Assembly: GCA_015179125.1 (NCBI GenBank)
Contig: WHVA01000338.1
Span: 1-64,000 of the forward strand
Reading direction: 5' to 3'
DNA from: Gautieria morchelliformis
Lineage: Eukaryota; Basidiomycota; Agaricomycetes; Gomphales; Gomphaceae
Length of the DNA: 64,000 nucleotides
The translations under genes were made by a program, and so were the position numbers. The stretch's first letter is position 1. Each line of letters starts with the position of its first letter. The notes beneath the pieces are model-generated. The model ran no database searches, was not told where the DNA came from, and saw only the letters and a list, made by a program, of their open reading frames with translations. This document shows positions 55,801 to 64,000 of this stretch, piece by piece.

Positions 55801-56657
55801 TCCGGAATTTCCACCTCCGCTTTATCATGCTTCTTGGAGGCTTCAGCAAGGCGTTGCGAAATATTTCCGGTGGCGCGGATGTGTTCCGCTTCCGGTGGAA
55901 GGTTTACGTACAGCAAGCGCTCCCCCTCCGCCAGAGTCTCTTCCGGGCTGAGTCAGATGACATCTGAGTCGGAATCGGAATCGGAATCGGAATTGGAAGT
56001 GGGATCCGGTTCAAATTCCGCTTCGGAGTCTTCTTCTGCAAGCAGTGGATGGGGGCCAGAACGACATGTCTGTATAAGCCGTTCGGTCTTCCGCTGCTCC
56101 TGGCGCTCCTTCCGCACTTCCGACTGGCACATGTGACACTTGGCTGGACATCGACTCATCAGTACCTTCCGAGTCTGCCAATTGATCTCCGGGTTGTGCT
56201 CCTGAAGCCAGGTAAACCCGAGGATGATGTCTTGCTTCCCCAGGCTGGTGACTGCAAAGGAAGTGCGTTCTGAGTGTCCATCGTAGCGGAGAATTGTGTC
56301 TACTATCTCCGTGATCGACCCTGCCTCATTGGGGCTTCCATCCACATTGAACACCGGGATTGCGCGTTGCAACTTCCGCGTGGTCAGTCGGTTCCGTTCC
56401 ACATAGTCCCGGTCTATAAACTGACCAGTGGCCCCGCAATCGACAAGGGCAGGTCCGGATTTGACTTCCGCAGTATCTATTGTCTGGATCTCCACCTTAA
56501 TGACTAGTGACTTGGGGCCAGGGGTGGCAGCAACAACATAGCGCTTCGGAAGGCGTCTCTCCCAAGGGCGGAGGCGGGATGGACGGGGTGTCGGATTTGG
56601 TTTTTGTGTGACTTTATCCGGTGGGTCTGTACGAAGTGAGGGGAGGGGGGTTTTCAT
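52804..56657 (-). pseudogene. Gypsy-A Pol (copy 2): PR-RT-RNaseH-IN-chromodomain, disabled
   Basis: Visible blocks: protease ALVDCGATGQFID (56430-56470), RT (YFTKLDVRWGFNNVW, catalytic VYLDDILIF near 55230), RNase H (FEIWTDHKNLEYF), integrase zinc finger (HAGRWKTLELVARNYWWP, CDLC), DDE core (VVDSVSK, VVSDRGPQF, AYHPQGDGQTERVNQE) and chromodomain (HYVVERILDSRFV then LQFLVKWEGYGYEENSW). Breaks are TGA at 55953, a 1-bp deletion in a C run near 55494, TGA at 53992, TAA at about 53597 (CAA in copy 1) and TGA at 52993 inside the chromodomain, also present in copy 1. The RT to integrase stretch 55734-53992 is open. In this copy pol is in the gag frame after two stops. Confidence 0.9.
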
Positions 56658-56711
56658 TCTCTACTTCAAGACAGGCAAACCGGTTATGTACAGGCAGCAG
56701 GGGCACACATC

Positions 56712-57887
56712 TCACCCGCTGTGTGTCACAAAATCCGACGCATCTTCCGCTCCCAATGCACCATGTTCCGCATTTTCGGAAATTCCTTCCACAGTGGGCA
56801 CTCCGCTTATGTCTGCGAGTGCGAGGAACTCTGGAAGGAGCTCGAGTTTCTCCTCCGTGGTCATAAGCCGGATGTCAAAGGCTTGGGGGCACTCGCGAGC
56901 AAAGTGACCTGGTTGTCGGCATCGGAAGCAGGTGATAGTTCCGTGGCCTTTTCCACGCATGCGGTCAACATCCATCGGGGCAGGGCCACTCTTCGAAGGA
57001 GGAGGGCTATGGTTCCTAATAGGAGCAGGCGGAGAAACCGTGGGAAATATTTTCCATGTGGGAGTGAATGCACTTCCGAGTTTTGGCATAGGTGGAGTAG
57101 GACGAGTGGAACTGCGTGTCATGTTCCGGTTTGTCTCCACGAAGGCCTCATTTGCTTCCCTGTTCCGGGACACCCTCTGCGCAGCTTGGTACCACCCTTC
57201 CGGGTCATCGAAATCCGGAGCTCCATCCCCAAGCAGCGCAACTTGGTTCTGGAGTGTCGGATCAAGTCCTCGTCGGAATTTGATGACGATCGTCTTGTCG
57301 TCGTCATACTCTGCAAGGTCGATGAGCTCCTGGAAGCGATCGATGTAGTCATCGACCGGATCCTTGGCCTGGTACCAGCTTGTCCCCTCGAGCTTAGTAA
57401 GGGCTGTGAGCTGCTCGTTTTTTGGGTAGAACTGGTCGGAAAATGGTTTCTCAAAGGCGTCCCAGTCCCGGAAGTAGTTCCCCTTGCCCTTCGCTTCATG
57501 TCGGATCACCTTGTTTGCAAAACGGGCTGCATGGTCCGACTTGAAAAAGGACAATGCCCAGTGGATCCGAGCCTGGTCGTTCGGAAAGAGGTCTCCAAAA
57601 ATTGCGAAGTAGATGCTGCATGTGTTGAAGAATGCGTGTCCCTTCTCCTGATCTCCGTCAAAGTCCGCCGGAGTTGCAGGTTTGACCTTTGCTAACTTCG
57701 CAGACATCCTCTCTTCCACTGCTTCCGCTTTTCCGAAATCCGGATCATCCAACATTTCATTTCCACCACTTTGTGGAATATCTAACTTAGCCAAAATTGC
57801 TTGTAAGGCTGTTTCAATCACGTCGGTCTTCATCCGGTTCCGCGTCAATTCCTCCTCCATATTCCGAAGACGATCGTCCAGATCCAT
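56712..57887 (-). CDS. Gypsy-A Gag (copy 2)
   Basis: The first in-frame ATG is at 57887, giving 391 codons, although the frame is open back into the LTR. It has the same layout as copy 1: MDLDDRLRNMEEELTRNRMK, the retrotransposon gag domain (DPVDDYIDRFQELIDLAEYD), a Pro-rich linker and a CCHC knuckle (CFRCRQPGHFARECP). No stop or frameshift interrupts it, so Gag could still be made even though Pol is broken. It ends at a TGA at 56712-56714. Confidence 0.9.
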   Translation of the reverse strand: MDLDDRLRNMEEELTRNRMKTDVIETALQAILAKLDIPQSGGNEMLDDPDFGKAEAVEERMSAKLAKVKPATPADFDGDQEKGHAFFNTCSIYFAIFGDLFPNDQARIHWALSFFKSDHAARFANKVIRHEAKGKGNYFRDWDAFEKPFSDQFYPKNEQLTALTKLEGTSWYQAKDPVDDYIDRFQELIDLAEYDDDKTIVIKFRRGLDPTLQNQVALLGDGAPDFDDPEGWYQAAQRVSRNREANEAFVETNRNMTRSSTRPTPPMPKLGSAFTPTWKIFPTVSPPAPIRNHSPPPSKSGPAPMDVDRMRGKGHGTITCFRCRQPGHFARECPQAFDIRLMTTEEKLELLPEFLALADISGVPTVEGISENAEHGALGAEDASDFVTHSG

Positions 57888-58062
57888 GTCGGAAGGAGAA
57901 ATATGGGACGGGATTTCCGGGGTTGGGAGCTCGACGTAAGAAGAGGGGCTGTCGTACGCTGTGTGTGCGGAAGAGGTCGCGATCTCCGAGTCGCTGTCTC
58001 CGATTCCGAACGCACCTATGGCGAATGCAACGCACAGTACGACCGCCGGTCCTCTAGGGGAG

Positions 58063-58074
58063 AGACCTTTCTGC
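58063..58074 (-). promoter_or_regulatory. Predicted self-primer binding site of gypsy-A copy 2
   Basis: In element sense the bases after the 5' LTR are GCAGAAAGGTCT. AGAAAGGTCT pairs over ten bases, with one G-U, with AGACTTTTCT at 58142-58151 in the LTR, about 34 bases downstream of the TATA-like box (58178-58185). No tRNA-type TGG is present. Confidence 0.55.
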
Positions 58075-58501
58075 TGTAAGGGCAACCCTAGCTGGTCGTG
58101 GAGATCACACTACCACACAACTGACAAGGGGAAATCCAAAGAGAAAAGTCTAAGGACCCCCAATGTCAGCGAGCCCGTATTATACTACGCAGCACAGCCA
58201 GGGACAACACTTGGCACCCGCCATCAACCCTGCATCCTCCTGACCTCCCTGACCCTTGATCGACCCTTGATGCCACCTATTACGCGAGTCGCTTGATTTC
58301 CGACACTGTTCCGAGAGTGGAAGTCGGAAATTGGAGCGGAACTGGCAAGGTGAACAGAACTGGTGGAAGTTCTCCCAGAAGCGGAATCATTTCCGAAAGC
58401 GGAGGCGGAGAGGGAATAGGAACCGGAAGCGGAGTCGGAAATGGAGTCGGAACTGGGTGTGGTGTCGGAACTGGAAATGGAAAACAGGGTGTCCCCTGAC
58501 A
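58075..58501 (-). repeat. 5' LTR of gypsy-A copy 2 (427 bp) with promoter
   Basis: The element-sense start is TGTCAGGGGACACCC and the end GGTTGCCCTTACA. A TATA-like TATAATACGG is at about 58175-58185 (minus), so transcription should begin near 58151. The U3 part is rich in TTCCGA-type repeats (58320-58480). Confidence 0.95.
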
Positions 58502-58930
58502 ATGACGCCGATGTGTGGAGGCCTGAGCATTTCCTGGAAGGTGTCCATGCCGAGCAGCAGACAGGGCTTGGCATGATAGCTAACCTGTGCAAGGTACCTA
58601 TTCCATGCATGCATTGCGGCTAACTCTACTCATGCAGCGCGATGTTCAGCAGCGGAATACGTAATTGTATAGGGTGCGTGCTCTGGATTGTGTACCATTC
58701 CATGACATAATGGTGCGTTCCAGATGGCACTTTGCATATGATTGTTTTTTTTTGAAGGTTCTTCATTGTCAACATTTTACAGATTGCTTGAGATGCAGAC
58801 AATGCTCATTGAGTTTCTTGAAAACTTTGAGTTCTCCCCGGCCCCAGGAAATCCCGAGATAATCAGAAGTGCGGCTATGGTTATGAATCCCATGTGCGTT
58901 CGTTCGACAAGTGTCATGCAATGCGAATGA
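58502..58930 (+). pseudogene. Cytochrome P450 3' fragment
   Basis: The first exon part encodes DADVWRPEHFLEGVHAEQQT, the PERF-like region of fungal P450s. After an intron (about 58590-58638, ending CATGCAG) comes MFSSGIRNCIG, the heme-binding motif with the Cys ligand at 58666-58668, then WHFA. After a second intron comes LLEMQTMLIEFLENFEFSPA and MVMNP. P450s are heme monooxygenases of the ER membrane. Everything upstream, including oxygen-binding helix I, is missing and replaced by gypsy-A at 58501. The splice between WHFA and LLEMQ is not clean, so decay may have begun. Confidence 0.75.
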
Positions 58931-59980
58931 CTTTTTATTTAGGGTCAAGGGACAGCCTGGCCGCGCTCAGTTGCCGCTCACAATAACAGCGCTGAGGTGA
59001 GAAGCTCAGAGTCACGCCTGCCTTGATGGAGTCCTCATATCATGACGAATCGCTTTCTCATTACCGGTATCGATTCGCGATGTTCCTTATACTTTGTTGA
59101 ATTTACTTCCTTCCCGGGTTGTGATTTGTCAATCATATTGAGTACTGTTGAGAATCAATCGACTGCCAGTTAGGAGCACAGTGCCCGTGACGTCTGCAGT
59201 CGACCACGACTCATGGGGCAGTCTCTGATGACCGAGTCTTGCATGGTCCCAACGGAATGGATGGAATGATATCATGCTGGAATAGTTAAGAGTCCCAAAT
59301 ATCAGGTAGCTCCCATGCGGCCTGCGTCAGTTCTGCATAAAAATGAGTTTAAATATATATATATTTCAGAGAGTTGTGGTGCCTGGCAAGAAGAAATCTG
59401 ACAAGTGCTGAGGGATAGGGATATATGAGGACTGGTCACTGTGGAGAACGCATAATCGATCCAACTTCCCCCAGGGTGTGAGGCTCAGGCGCTCGGGTAT
59501 ATCATGGGGAAAACACACCACAAAATGGTAAATGCTGCCATTTCCTCCTACACCAAGGACGGGCATAAGCTTTTACAGCATTTTGCATAACCAGTAAACT
59601 CAAGATCAGTGCAATATTGTAAGAGGGTGTTAGAGTGGACCTTGAGACGACCTACAGTAATGGTGGACTGGATGGATAACCAGTCAGAGTTAAGTGCATG
59701 AGGTCGGGGTTCTCTGCTGTACATGTATGTGTACTTGTAGGACGTTGGTGTACGTTGGCAGTTGGCCGTATTGAACTTCCGCTTATAGACTTGTGATGCC
59801 GGTTCCTTACACCCGCCCTCCTGTTCAATGCAGACGAACCGAAAGAACACTGAGAGTGGACGAGGATAGGAAAACAAAAAGATACTTTGAAACCCAGTAC
59901 CTTCGAAAGAGGCTGGTAAAGTATATCAGGTGCCTGGCACATTGGTGTCGTCAAGTGAAAAAAAAGTTCTTAGGTGCGTC
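58931..59980. other. Unassigned sequence
   Basis: No recognised gene. A microsatellite-like TATATATATATT occurs near 59354. Small open frames lack support. Confidence 0.35.
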
Positions 59981-60163
59981 ACACATTGGTGTCGTCGAAA
60001 GGTCTTTAGTAATCTTCAACAGATAAGGGTACGTCGGTCAGGACACTGTCCGGACCTACCCGTTTCTGTTGAAGCTTATCGAACGTCTTCCTGGACAGTG
60101 TCCTGACTGACCTACCCTTCTCTGCTGAAGATTATTGAAGATCCTTCGACGACATCAATGTGT
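59981..60163. repeat. Fold-back element with 71-bp arms (183 bp)
   Basis: The left arm 59981-60051 and right arm 60093-60163 are imperfect inverted repeats of equal length (outer ends ACACATTG/CAATGTGT, inner ends GGACACTGTCC/GGACAGTGTCC). The 41-bp loop contains a degenerate direct copy of part of the right arm. A further CACATTGGTGTCGTC lies at 59938, just outside. It resembles a MITE or a small-RNA-type hairpin. No target duplication is obvious. Confidence 0.7.
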
Positions 60164-60704
60164 CATGCACCCGAGTGCTTGTTTTTAAGAGTCAACATAA
60201 TAATTCTCTATTGATTATAAAAAATTGTGGGAAGTACTCGCTGTCCGTCAAATTCTCTACCAGCCTGTCATTGCCGAACTCGACAAGCTGTGCCTCAGTT
60301 GATAATACCAATAAGTCGTATAATTCGAGGTTCAGTGGGGCAAAATATGCAGGACAGCATGAGTCTCTTGATTGACGTGCCACTGCTTCTATGCTTCTTC
60401 ATTGTTTGTGTCGTTGTCCGCGGCTGACCCAAAGATTCATCCAGGTCACCATCTTCCGTTACTTTAAGCCTTATAATCATGATTAGGCTATTCAATATAT
60501 TCTCAATACCACCGGTTACTATTTCCCCAGAGGACGGCAGGCCATTGCTATGTCTGGCTGATTGTGGGATCAGGCATTCTATTAACACAAGGTATTTGTA
60601 GCTCTTCTTCTTTGGTAACATCCACATTCATGTCTGTTATTAGGTTCCCAACACGCAAGGCTCAGGAATATCATGAATCCTGCCTTTTCTCATGGTGCCC
60701 TACA
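60164..60704. other. Unassigned sequence before the gypsy-B LTR
   Basis: Short frames on both strands have no recognisable domain. No gene is supported. Confidence 0.35.
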
Positions 60705-60918
60705 TATAAATAACCTATGTATCTACATGTACAATAGTTATTACATAATCCCAGTGGGCCCCTTAGAGACCCACTGTATAGTTTATGCGTGGAAACCGGC
60801 CAACGGTTCCCATCGCATCTTACTCTTACCTGTCACTATGTAGCATTCAGAATACCACTCATTGGTCAAGTTCTGCAGTGCCCTTGTGATACAAGGTCCT
60901 AAGATCGACATCTTTACA
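60705..60918 (+). repeat. 5' LTR of gypsy-B (214 bp)
   Basis: It reads TATAAATAACC to GACATCTTTACA; the initial TG is TA here. It is alignable along its full length to the 3' LTR at 33699-33911, including the stem AGTGGG/CCCACT (60753-60775). No purine tract precedes it, as expected for a 5' LTR. Confidence 0.8.
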
Positions 60919-61131
60919 CCTTTTTGAACTATCCTGCGGTTGATCGCCATGCGACCAACCGATAGTGGATTCGAAGCAATCTTGAAAAAGATCGCTGCGT
61001 CGACGACTAAACATCGTTGAGACTCTCCAGTAGACCCTCTACTGTCGGCTGCGAGCATGATGATTCCACGCAGTTGAAGACGGACATGAGCGACGAGCTA
61101 GAGGTCCACGCCCCAGGCGCAGCCCAGCGAC

Positions 61132-63700
61132 ATGACGGCTGACGCTACCCTGGACCAAGAGTCCAGGATGATAGAACACGGAGAGATCGTAGATCTCACT
61201 GCCCTCGTCCCCCCAGTAGAGGACGAGGAAAACCCCGACCACATCTTGTCGAGCGTGGCCGAGGAAGAGACGACACCGGGCAATGAGCCGGCGCCGCCCC
61301 CCCATTCCTCTCTGCCCAGAGACAAAGGAAAGGGCAGAGAAGTCTCGCCGTGCTCAGATGGTAGAGCAACAATGTTGAGGCGGGCACAAAGCCACGACTT
61401 GAACCGACACTCACGAAGTAGAGTGACGACGATCGTCCCTGAAGGGGGGCGATGGCAAAAAAGACGAGCCCCAGACGATGGTCAGGGCTCGGAATACTCA
61501 AGCTCCGGTTGCAATAGCTCGAGGGCTCACGCCATCGACCACGAGACAGCAAAGGCCCTGAACAAACAGGTGCAGGCTGCGCTGCACCGAAGCATGCTGA
61601 CGCGGCACAAGCACAATCAGCTGGCATTGCAGCTTGACAACGCCACCACCGCCCTAATGGCAATCGGCAAGGAACTCCACCAGGCGGAGGAGATCAGGCT
61701 GCAAGACGCAGCCACGCTGGAGGACGTCCAGAAAGCCCTCCGCCCACACAGGGAACGCGACACAACTCGTCCGAGATCGCGACAGTCCGCAGCCAACGAA
61801 CGCAGTTGCGACATGGAAGACCCACGCCGAAAGGAGCGGGACAAGCAGCGAATGCCGCCGCCAGCCGTCCTGGTCAAACAGGACATAAGGTTCGGGAACG
61901 AACCTCAAGAGCAACTGGCTGCCCCAACGGACAGCCGTAAAATGATCCAACAGATCGTTAGGGATCAGGTCGCCTCAGAGCCTGACTCTGAAACGACGAC
62001 CGAGAGCTTAGAGCTCGAAGTCGCACACTGGCAGCGTAAAGAAGCTGCAGCCACGTGCCACCACATGCGAGCACTCAAACTACTAGCGAAGAACGCTGAA
62101 GAAACAGTGGCCCACAGCCACACTGCTCAGCTGCCCGATGAGCAGCTCACGCGAGCCGTACAGGACGCACGGCAGGTGCGCGCAGCCTACAACAGCAGGC
62201 TGCAGATCCGCAACGCGGGACTGACTGGGAATACCAGGCACAAAACACCCCCAGAACTGAGAGCACAAAATGCTCCCAATCCTGAGCCCAATCCAGGCCC
62301 GGGGCTCGTCAGGGAATACAACAGCCTGCCCCGCACGGTGTCACAGCTGCGCGAGCGATCCATGGCCCCAACGGAAGGCCAGGGAATCCCTGACCAGGCC
62401 GACATCGTACCAATGGAGCCGTACGACGGGATCACACGGATGATCCGCGTGGCGTTAGCAGACGCCGTGGACACAGATCCGGAGAAGTCTGTGCTAGCGA
62501 AAGCCGGCGTGAAATTGGCTCACCCTGAGCCATATGCCGGAGGATCTGACCTCGAAGAGTTTAAATCTTTGTGGCAGCCATCCTACGATGGCTGAAAAAA
62601 AAAAAAAAAAAAACTTTTGTTTCTTCACCACCGTGACCTCCAGTAGGAGAGGCACTGCAGCAGCATGACATGCAGGTTGGTTACGTGGGCACTCGCCTCA
62701 CCGGTGAAGCCCAGGAGTGGTTCCTTCGAAACGTAGAACGGTTCGATCACCAGGTCCGCAGCTGGACGCTGGAAACTGTGATGAAGGCCTTCAAAAAAGG
62801 TTCCTGCACACACTGACGTACCATCACGCATCAAATAAATTCGACGCGGTCATGCAGGGCATGAAAACCGTGAAACGAGCTCACGAAATACGCGGCACGT
62901 ATGATACAGCCGCCAGACGATTACACGTTCCGTAGACGATTCGTGTCGGCGCTGCACGAAACGCTGCACAACAAAGTCCTCAAAAAGGGCTATAATGCCG
63001 AGAGCAGCTCAATAGAGCAACTCTTCGAGATGGCCTGGATGATCGAGGAGGCATCCCGATACAACATGGGGATGTGCCGCGCAGAAAGCGCAGCAGCAAC
63101 GGCAAGCGCTGCCCGGCTCACAGGGAGCAAGCCGTTGACACAAACAGGCCTGACCAGGCCCAGCCTGTTCTCAAGAAGCAGAACAGGACAACGGCTACCG
63201 CCCTCACACCCAGCACAAGCTGGACACCCGCCTGAAGCTAAACAGCCTCAAGCGTCAGGGTCGTCCCCACGACCTGCCCCACCAACGAAAGCGTTGGGCC
63301 GGCCTAATGATCGGCCCAGCGGCAGCCAAGGCAACACCACGTGCTTTGAATGTGGCCAACCTGGCCACAAGAAGGCAGAGTGCCCCCGGCTTAGGTCCGG
63401 TAAAAGGACAGCAGCCGCGAGGCACGACGGTGAGGCTGAAGATCCGGAGACGGATCTCGGTCAAAATTCTCACCATCAAATTGATGAAGAGGGGGAGGGT
63501 GATCCCCAACCCAATGACACTCCGAACAACGGAGATGCGCCCGCTGAAGAGTGGGACCCTGAGCCGTCCCAATACTATGAATGGGACGAGGAGGTGGAAG
63601 ACACCACCTACAGGTCCAGCGTGATCAGATTCATGCCGGAGGACGAAACCGCCATGAAAGTCATGTTGGCACGCACGTCGGTCACGCCAGACAAGGCGGC
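61132..63700 (+). pseudogene. Gypsy-B Gag, frameshifted
   Basis: The frame opens at ATG 61132 and runs 487 codons to 62595. It has an acidic N-terminus, an Arg/Ser-rich middle and long charged helical stretches (LNKQVQAALHRSM, LELEVAHWQRKEAA), then the gag domain start HPEPYAGGSDLEEF. An A18 run at about 62597-62614 and later shifts break the gag domain, which continues as GEAQEWFLRNVERF, KRFLHTLTYHHASNKFDAV and FRRRFVSALHETL in other frames. A CCHC knuckle CFECGQPGHKKAECP lies at about 63340-63385. A small upstream ORF starts at ATG 61086 and overlaps the start. Confidence 0.75.
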
Positions 63701-63759
63701 CGAGCCGGTGTATCACCACCGAAGCAAACACAGGACGCGGCCAACGCGCCTGCGCAGTG

Positions 63760-64000
63760 AGAACCGTACCCTATTGGGGTACTGGGAAATAATTGGCGTA
63801 AAAGCCCACTGCCTGCTAGATAGCGGCAGCGAAGGGGTAAGAAAAATGCTATCCCCCAAATTCAAGCGAGCTACAGGGATGAAGACATTCTCCCTGGAGC
63901 AGCCAATCGCGCTGCAGCTAGCCTGCATAGGCAGCCATTCCACAATCAACTATGGAACGAACACGACCATCAAATTCGGTTGTGAGACATACGACGAATA
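63760..64000 (+). CDS. Gypsy-B protease start (partial)
   Basis: After the acidic Gag tail, the frame gives GYWEIIGVKAHCLLDSGSEGV, with the aspartic protease motif D-S-G at about 63820-63828, followed by a typical flap region. It is cut by the window end. Retroviral-type proteases process Gag and Pol inside particles. Confidence 0.7.

Larger units (their letters stand above)
52364..58501 (-). mobile_element. Gypsy-A element copy 2, with both LTRs (6138 bp)
   Basis: The element runs right to left: 5' LTR 58075-58501, primer site, gag, pol, polypurine tract and 3' LTR 52364-52790. The two LTRs are each 427 bp and I count five differences between them, so it is fairly young. The flanks differ (GTGCT at the left, ATGAC at the right), so there is no target-site duplication. 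The right flank is a cytochrome P450 gene, while the left flank is unrelated. Pol has several stops and a frameshift. Confidence 0.95.
60705..64000 (+). mobile_element. Gypsy-B element, 5' part, running off the window
   Basis: This holds the 5' LTR (60705-60918), leader, gag, zinc knuckle and protease of the family whose 3' half is at 33699-38248. The window ends within pol, so RT, integrase and a third ORF may follow. Gag contains at least one disabling A-tract and several frame changes. Confidence 0.8.

Noticed and set aside
56640..56715. Possible gag-pol intron (GTGAGATGTG...GAAGTAG) in gypsy-A
   Set aside because: It looks like a 55-nt intron and is conserved in both copies, but splicing at any nearby AG gives an early stop rather than joining Gag to Pol in frame.
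60960..60980. TGGATTCGAAGC as a tRNA primer site for gypsy-B
   Set aside because: It resembles a T-arm complement but lies 46 bases after the LTR end instead of adjacent to it; the true primer site is unresolved.
62597..62614. A18 run as the poly-A tail of a retroposed mRNA or LINE
   Set aside because: Gag coding sequence continues on both sides, so it is more simply a homopolymer expansion within gag.
1..64000. CRISPR arrays, bacterial operons, rRNA genes
   Set aside because: No regular spacer-repeat array, Shine-Dalgarno-led operon or conserved rRNA block was seen; introns and retroelements indicate a fungal nuclear locus.

Overview
The window looks like a transposon-rich stretch of a basidiomycete, most likely mushroom-forming (Agaricomycetes), nuclear genome. 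The pointers are short GT-AG introns of about 50 nt, a C2-NACHT-WD40 NLR-type receptor, a DUF6533-like seven-helix gene, chromodomain Ty3/gypsy and Ty1/copia retrotransposons, Helitron Rep/Pif1 remnants and no bacterial gene organisation. No CRISPR array, rRNA or convincing tRNA gene was seen.

Region by region. 0.7-7.5 kb: two opposed Helitron remnants, each split by solo LTRs. 7.7-8.2 kb: an intron-bearing 3' fragment resembling NSE4 (Smc5/6 complex). 8.3-17.3 kb: a decayed Ty3/gypsy element (family A) that received two 1.2-kb-type solo LTRs (LTR-C), one of which received a copia solo LTR. 18.3-19.2 kb: 3' end of a second gypsy family (B). 22.5-27.0 kb: an apparently intact ten-exon NLR gene (1319 codons before the stop), the best host gene here. 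27-33.7 kb: mostly non-coding sequence with dispersed repeats. 33.7-38.2 kb: gypsy-B integrase, an extra third ORF and the 3' LTR. 38.4-42.3 kb: a 5'-truncated copia-A element. 42.3-46.5 kb: remains of a hypothetical gene, a duplicated gene tail and a DUF6533-like gene. 46.7-52 kb: a patchwork of gypsy-B, copia-A, gypsy-A gag and a LINE. 52.4-58.5 kb: a gypsy-A element with both LTRs. 58.5-58.9 kb: a cytochrome P450 3' fragment. 60.0 kb: a fold-back element. 60.7-64 kb: 5' LTR, gag and protease of gypsy-B, running off the window.

Most interesting: (1) gypsy-B carries a previously unfamiliar third ORF of about 660 codons between the integrase/chromodomain and the 3' LTR. Its placement is repeated in three copies, with a conserved A/T box and RNA-type hairpin in the spacer before it in the two copies that retain that spacer. 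(2) Gypsy-A lacks a tRNA primer site and instead has a sequence complementary to its predicted mRNA 5' end, as expected for Tf1/sushi-type self-priming. (3) The NLR has seven near-identical WD40 repeats that differ at a few positions, as in diversifying fungal recognition proteins. (4) Nested insertions with clear target-site duplications allow a relative chronology, and CGA-to-TGA nonsense changes recur across unrelated elements.
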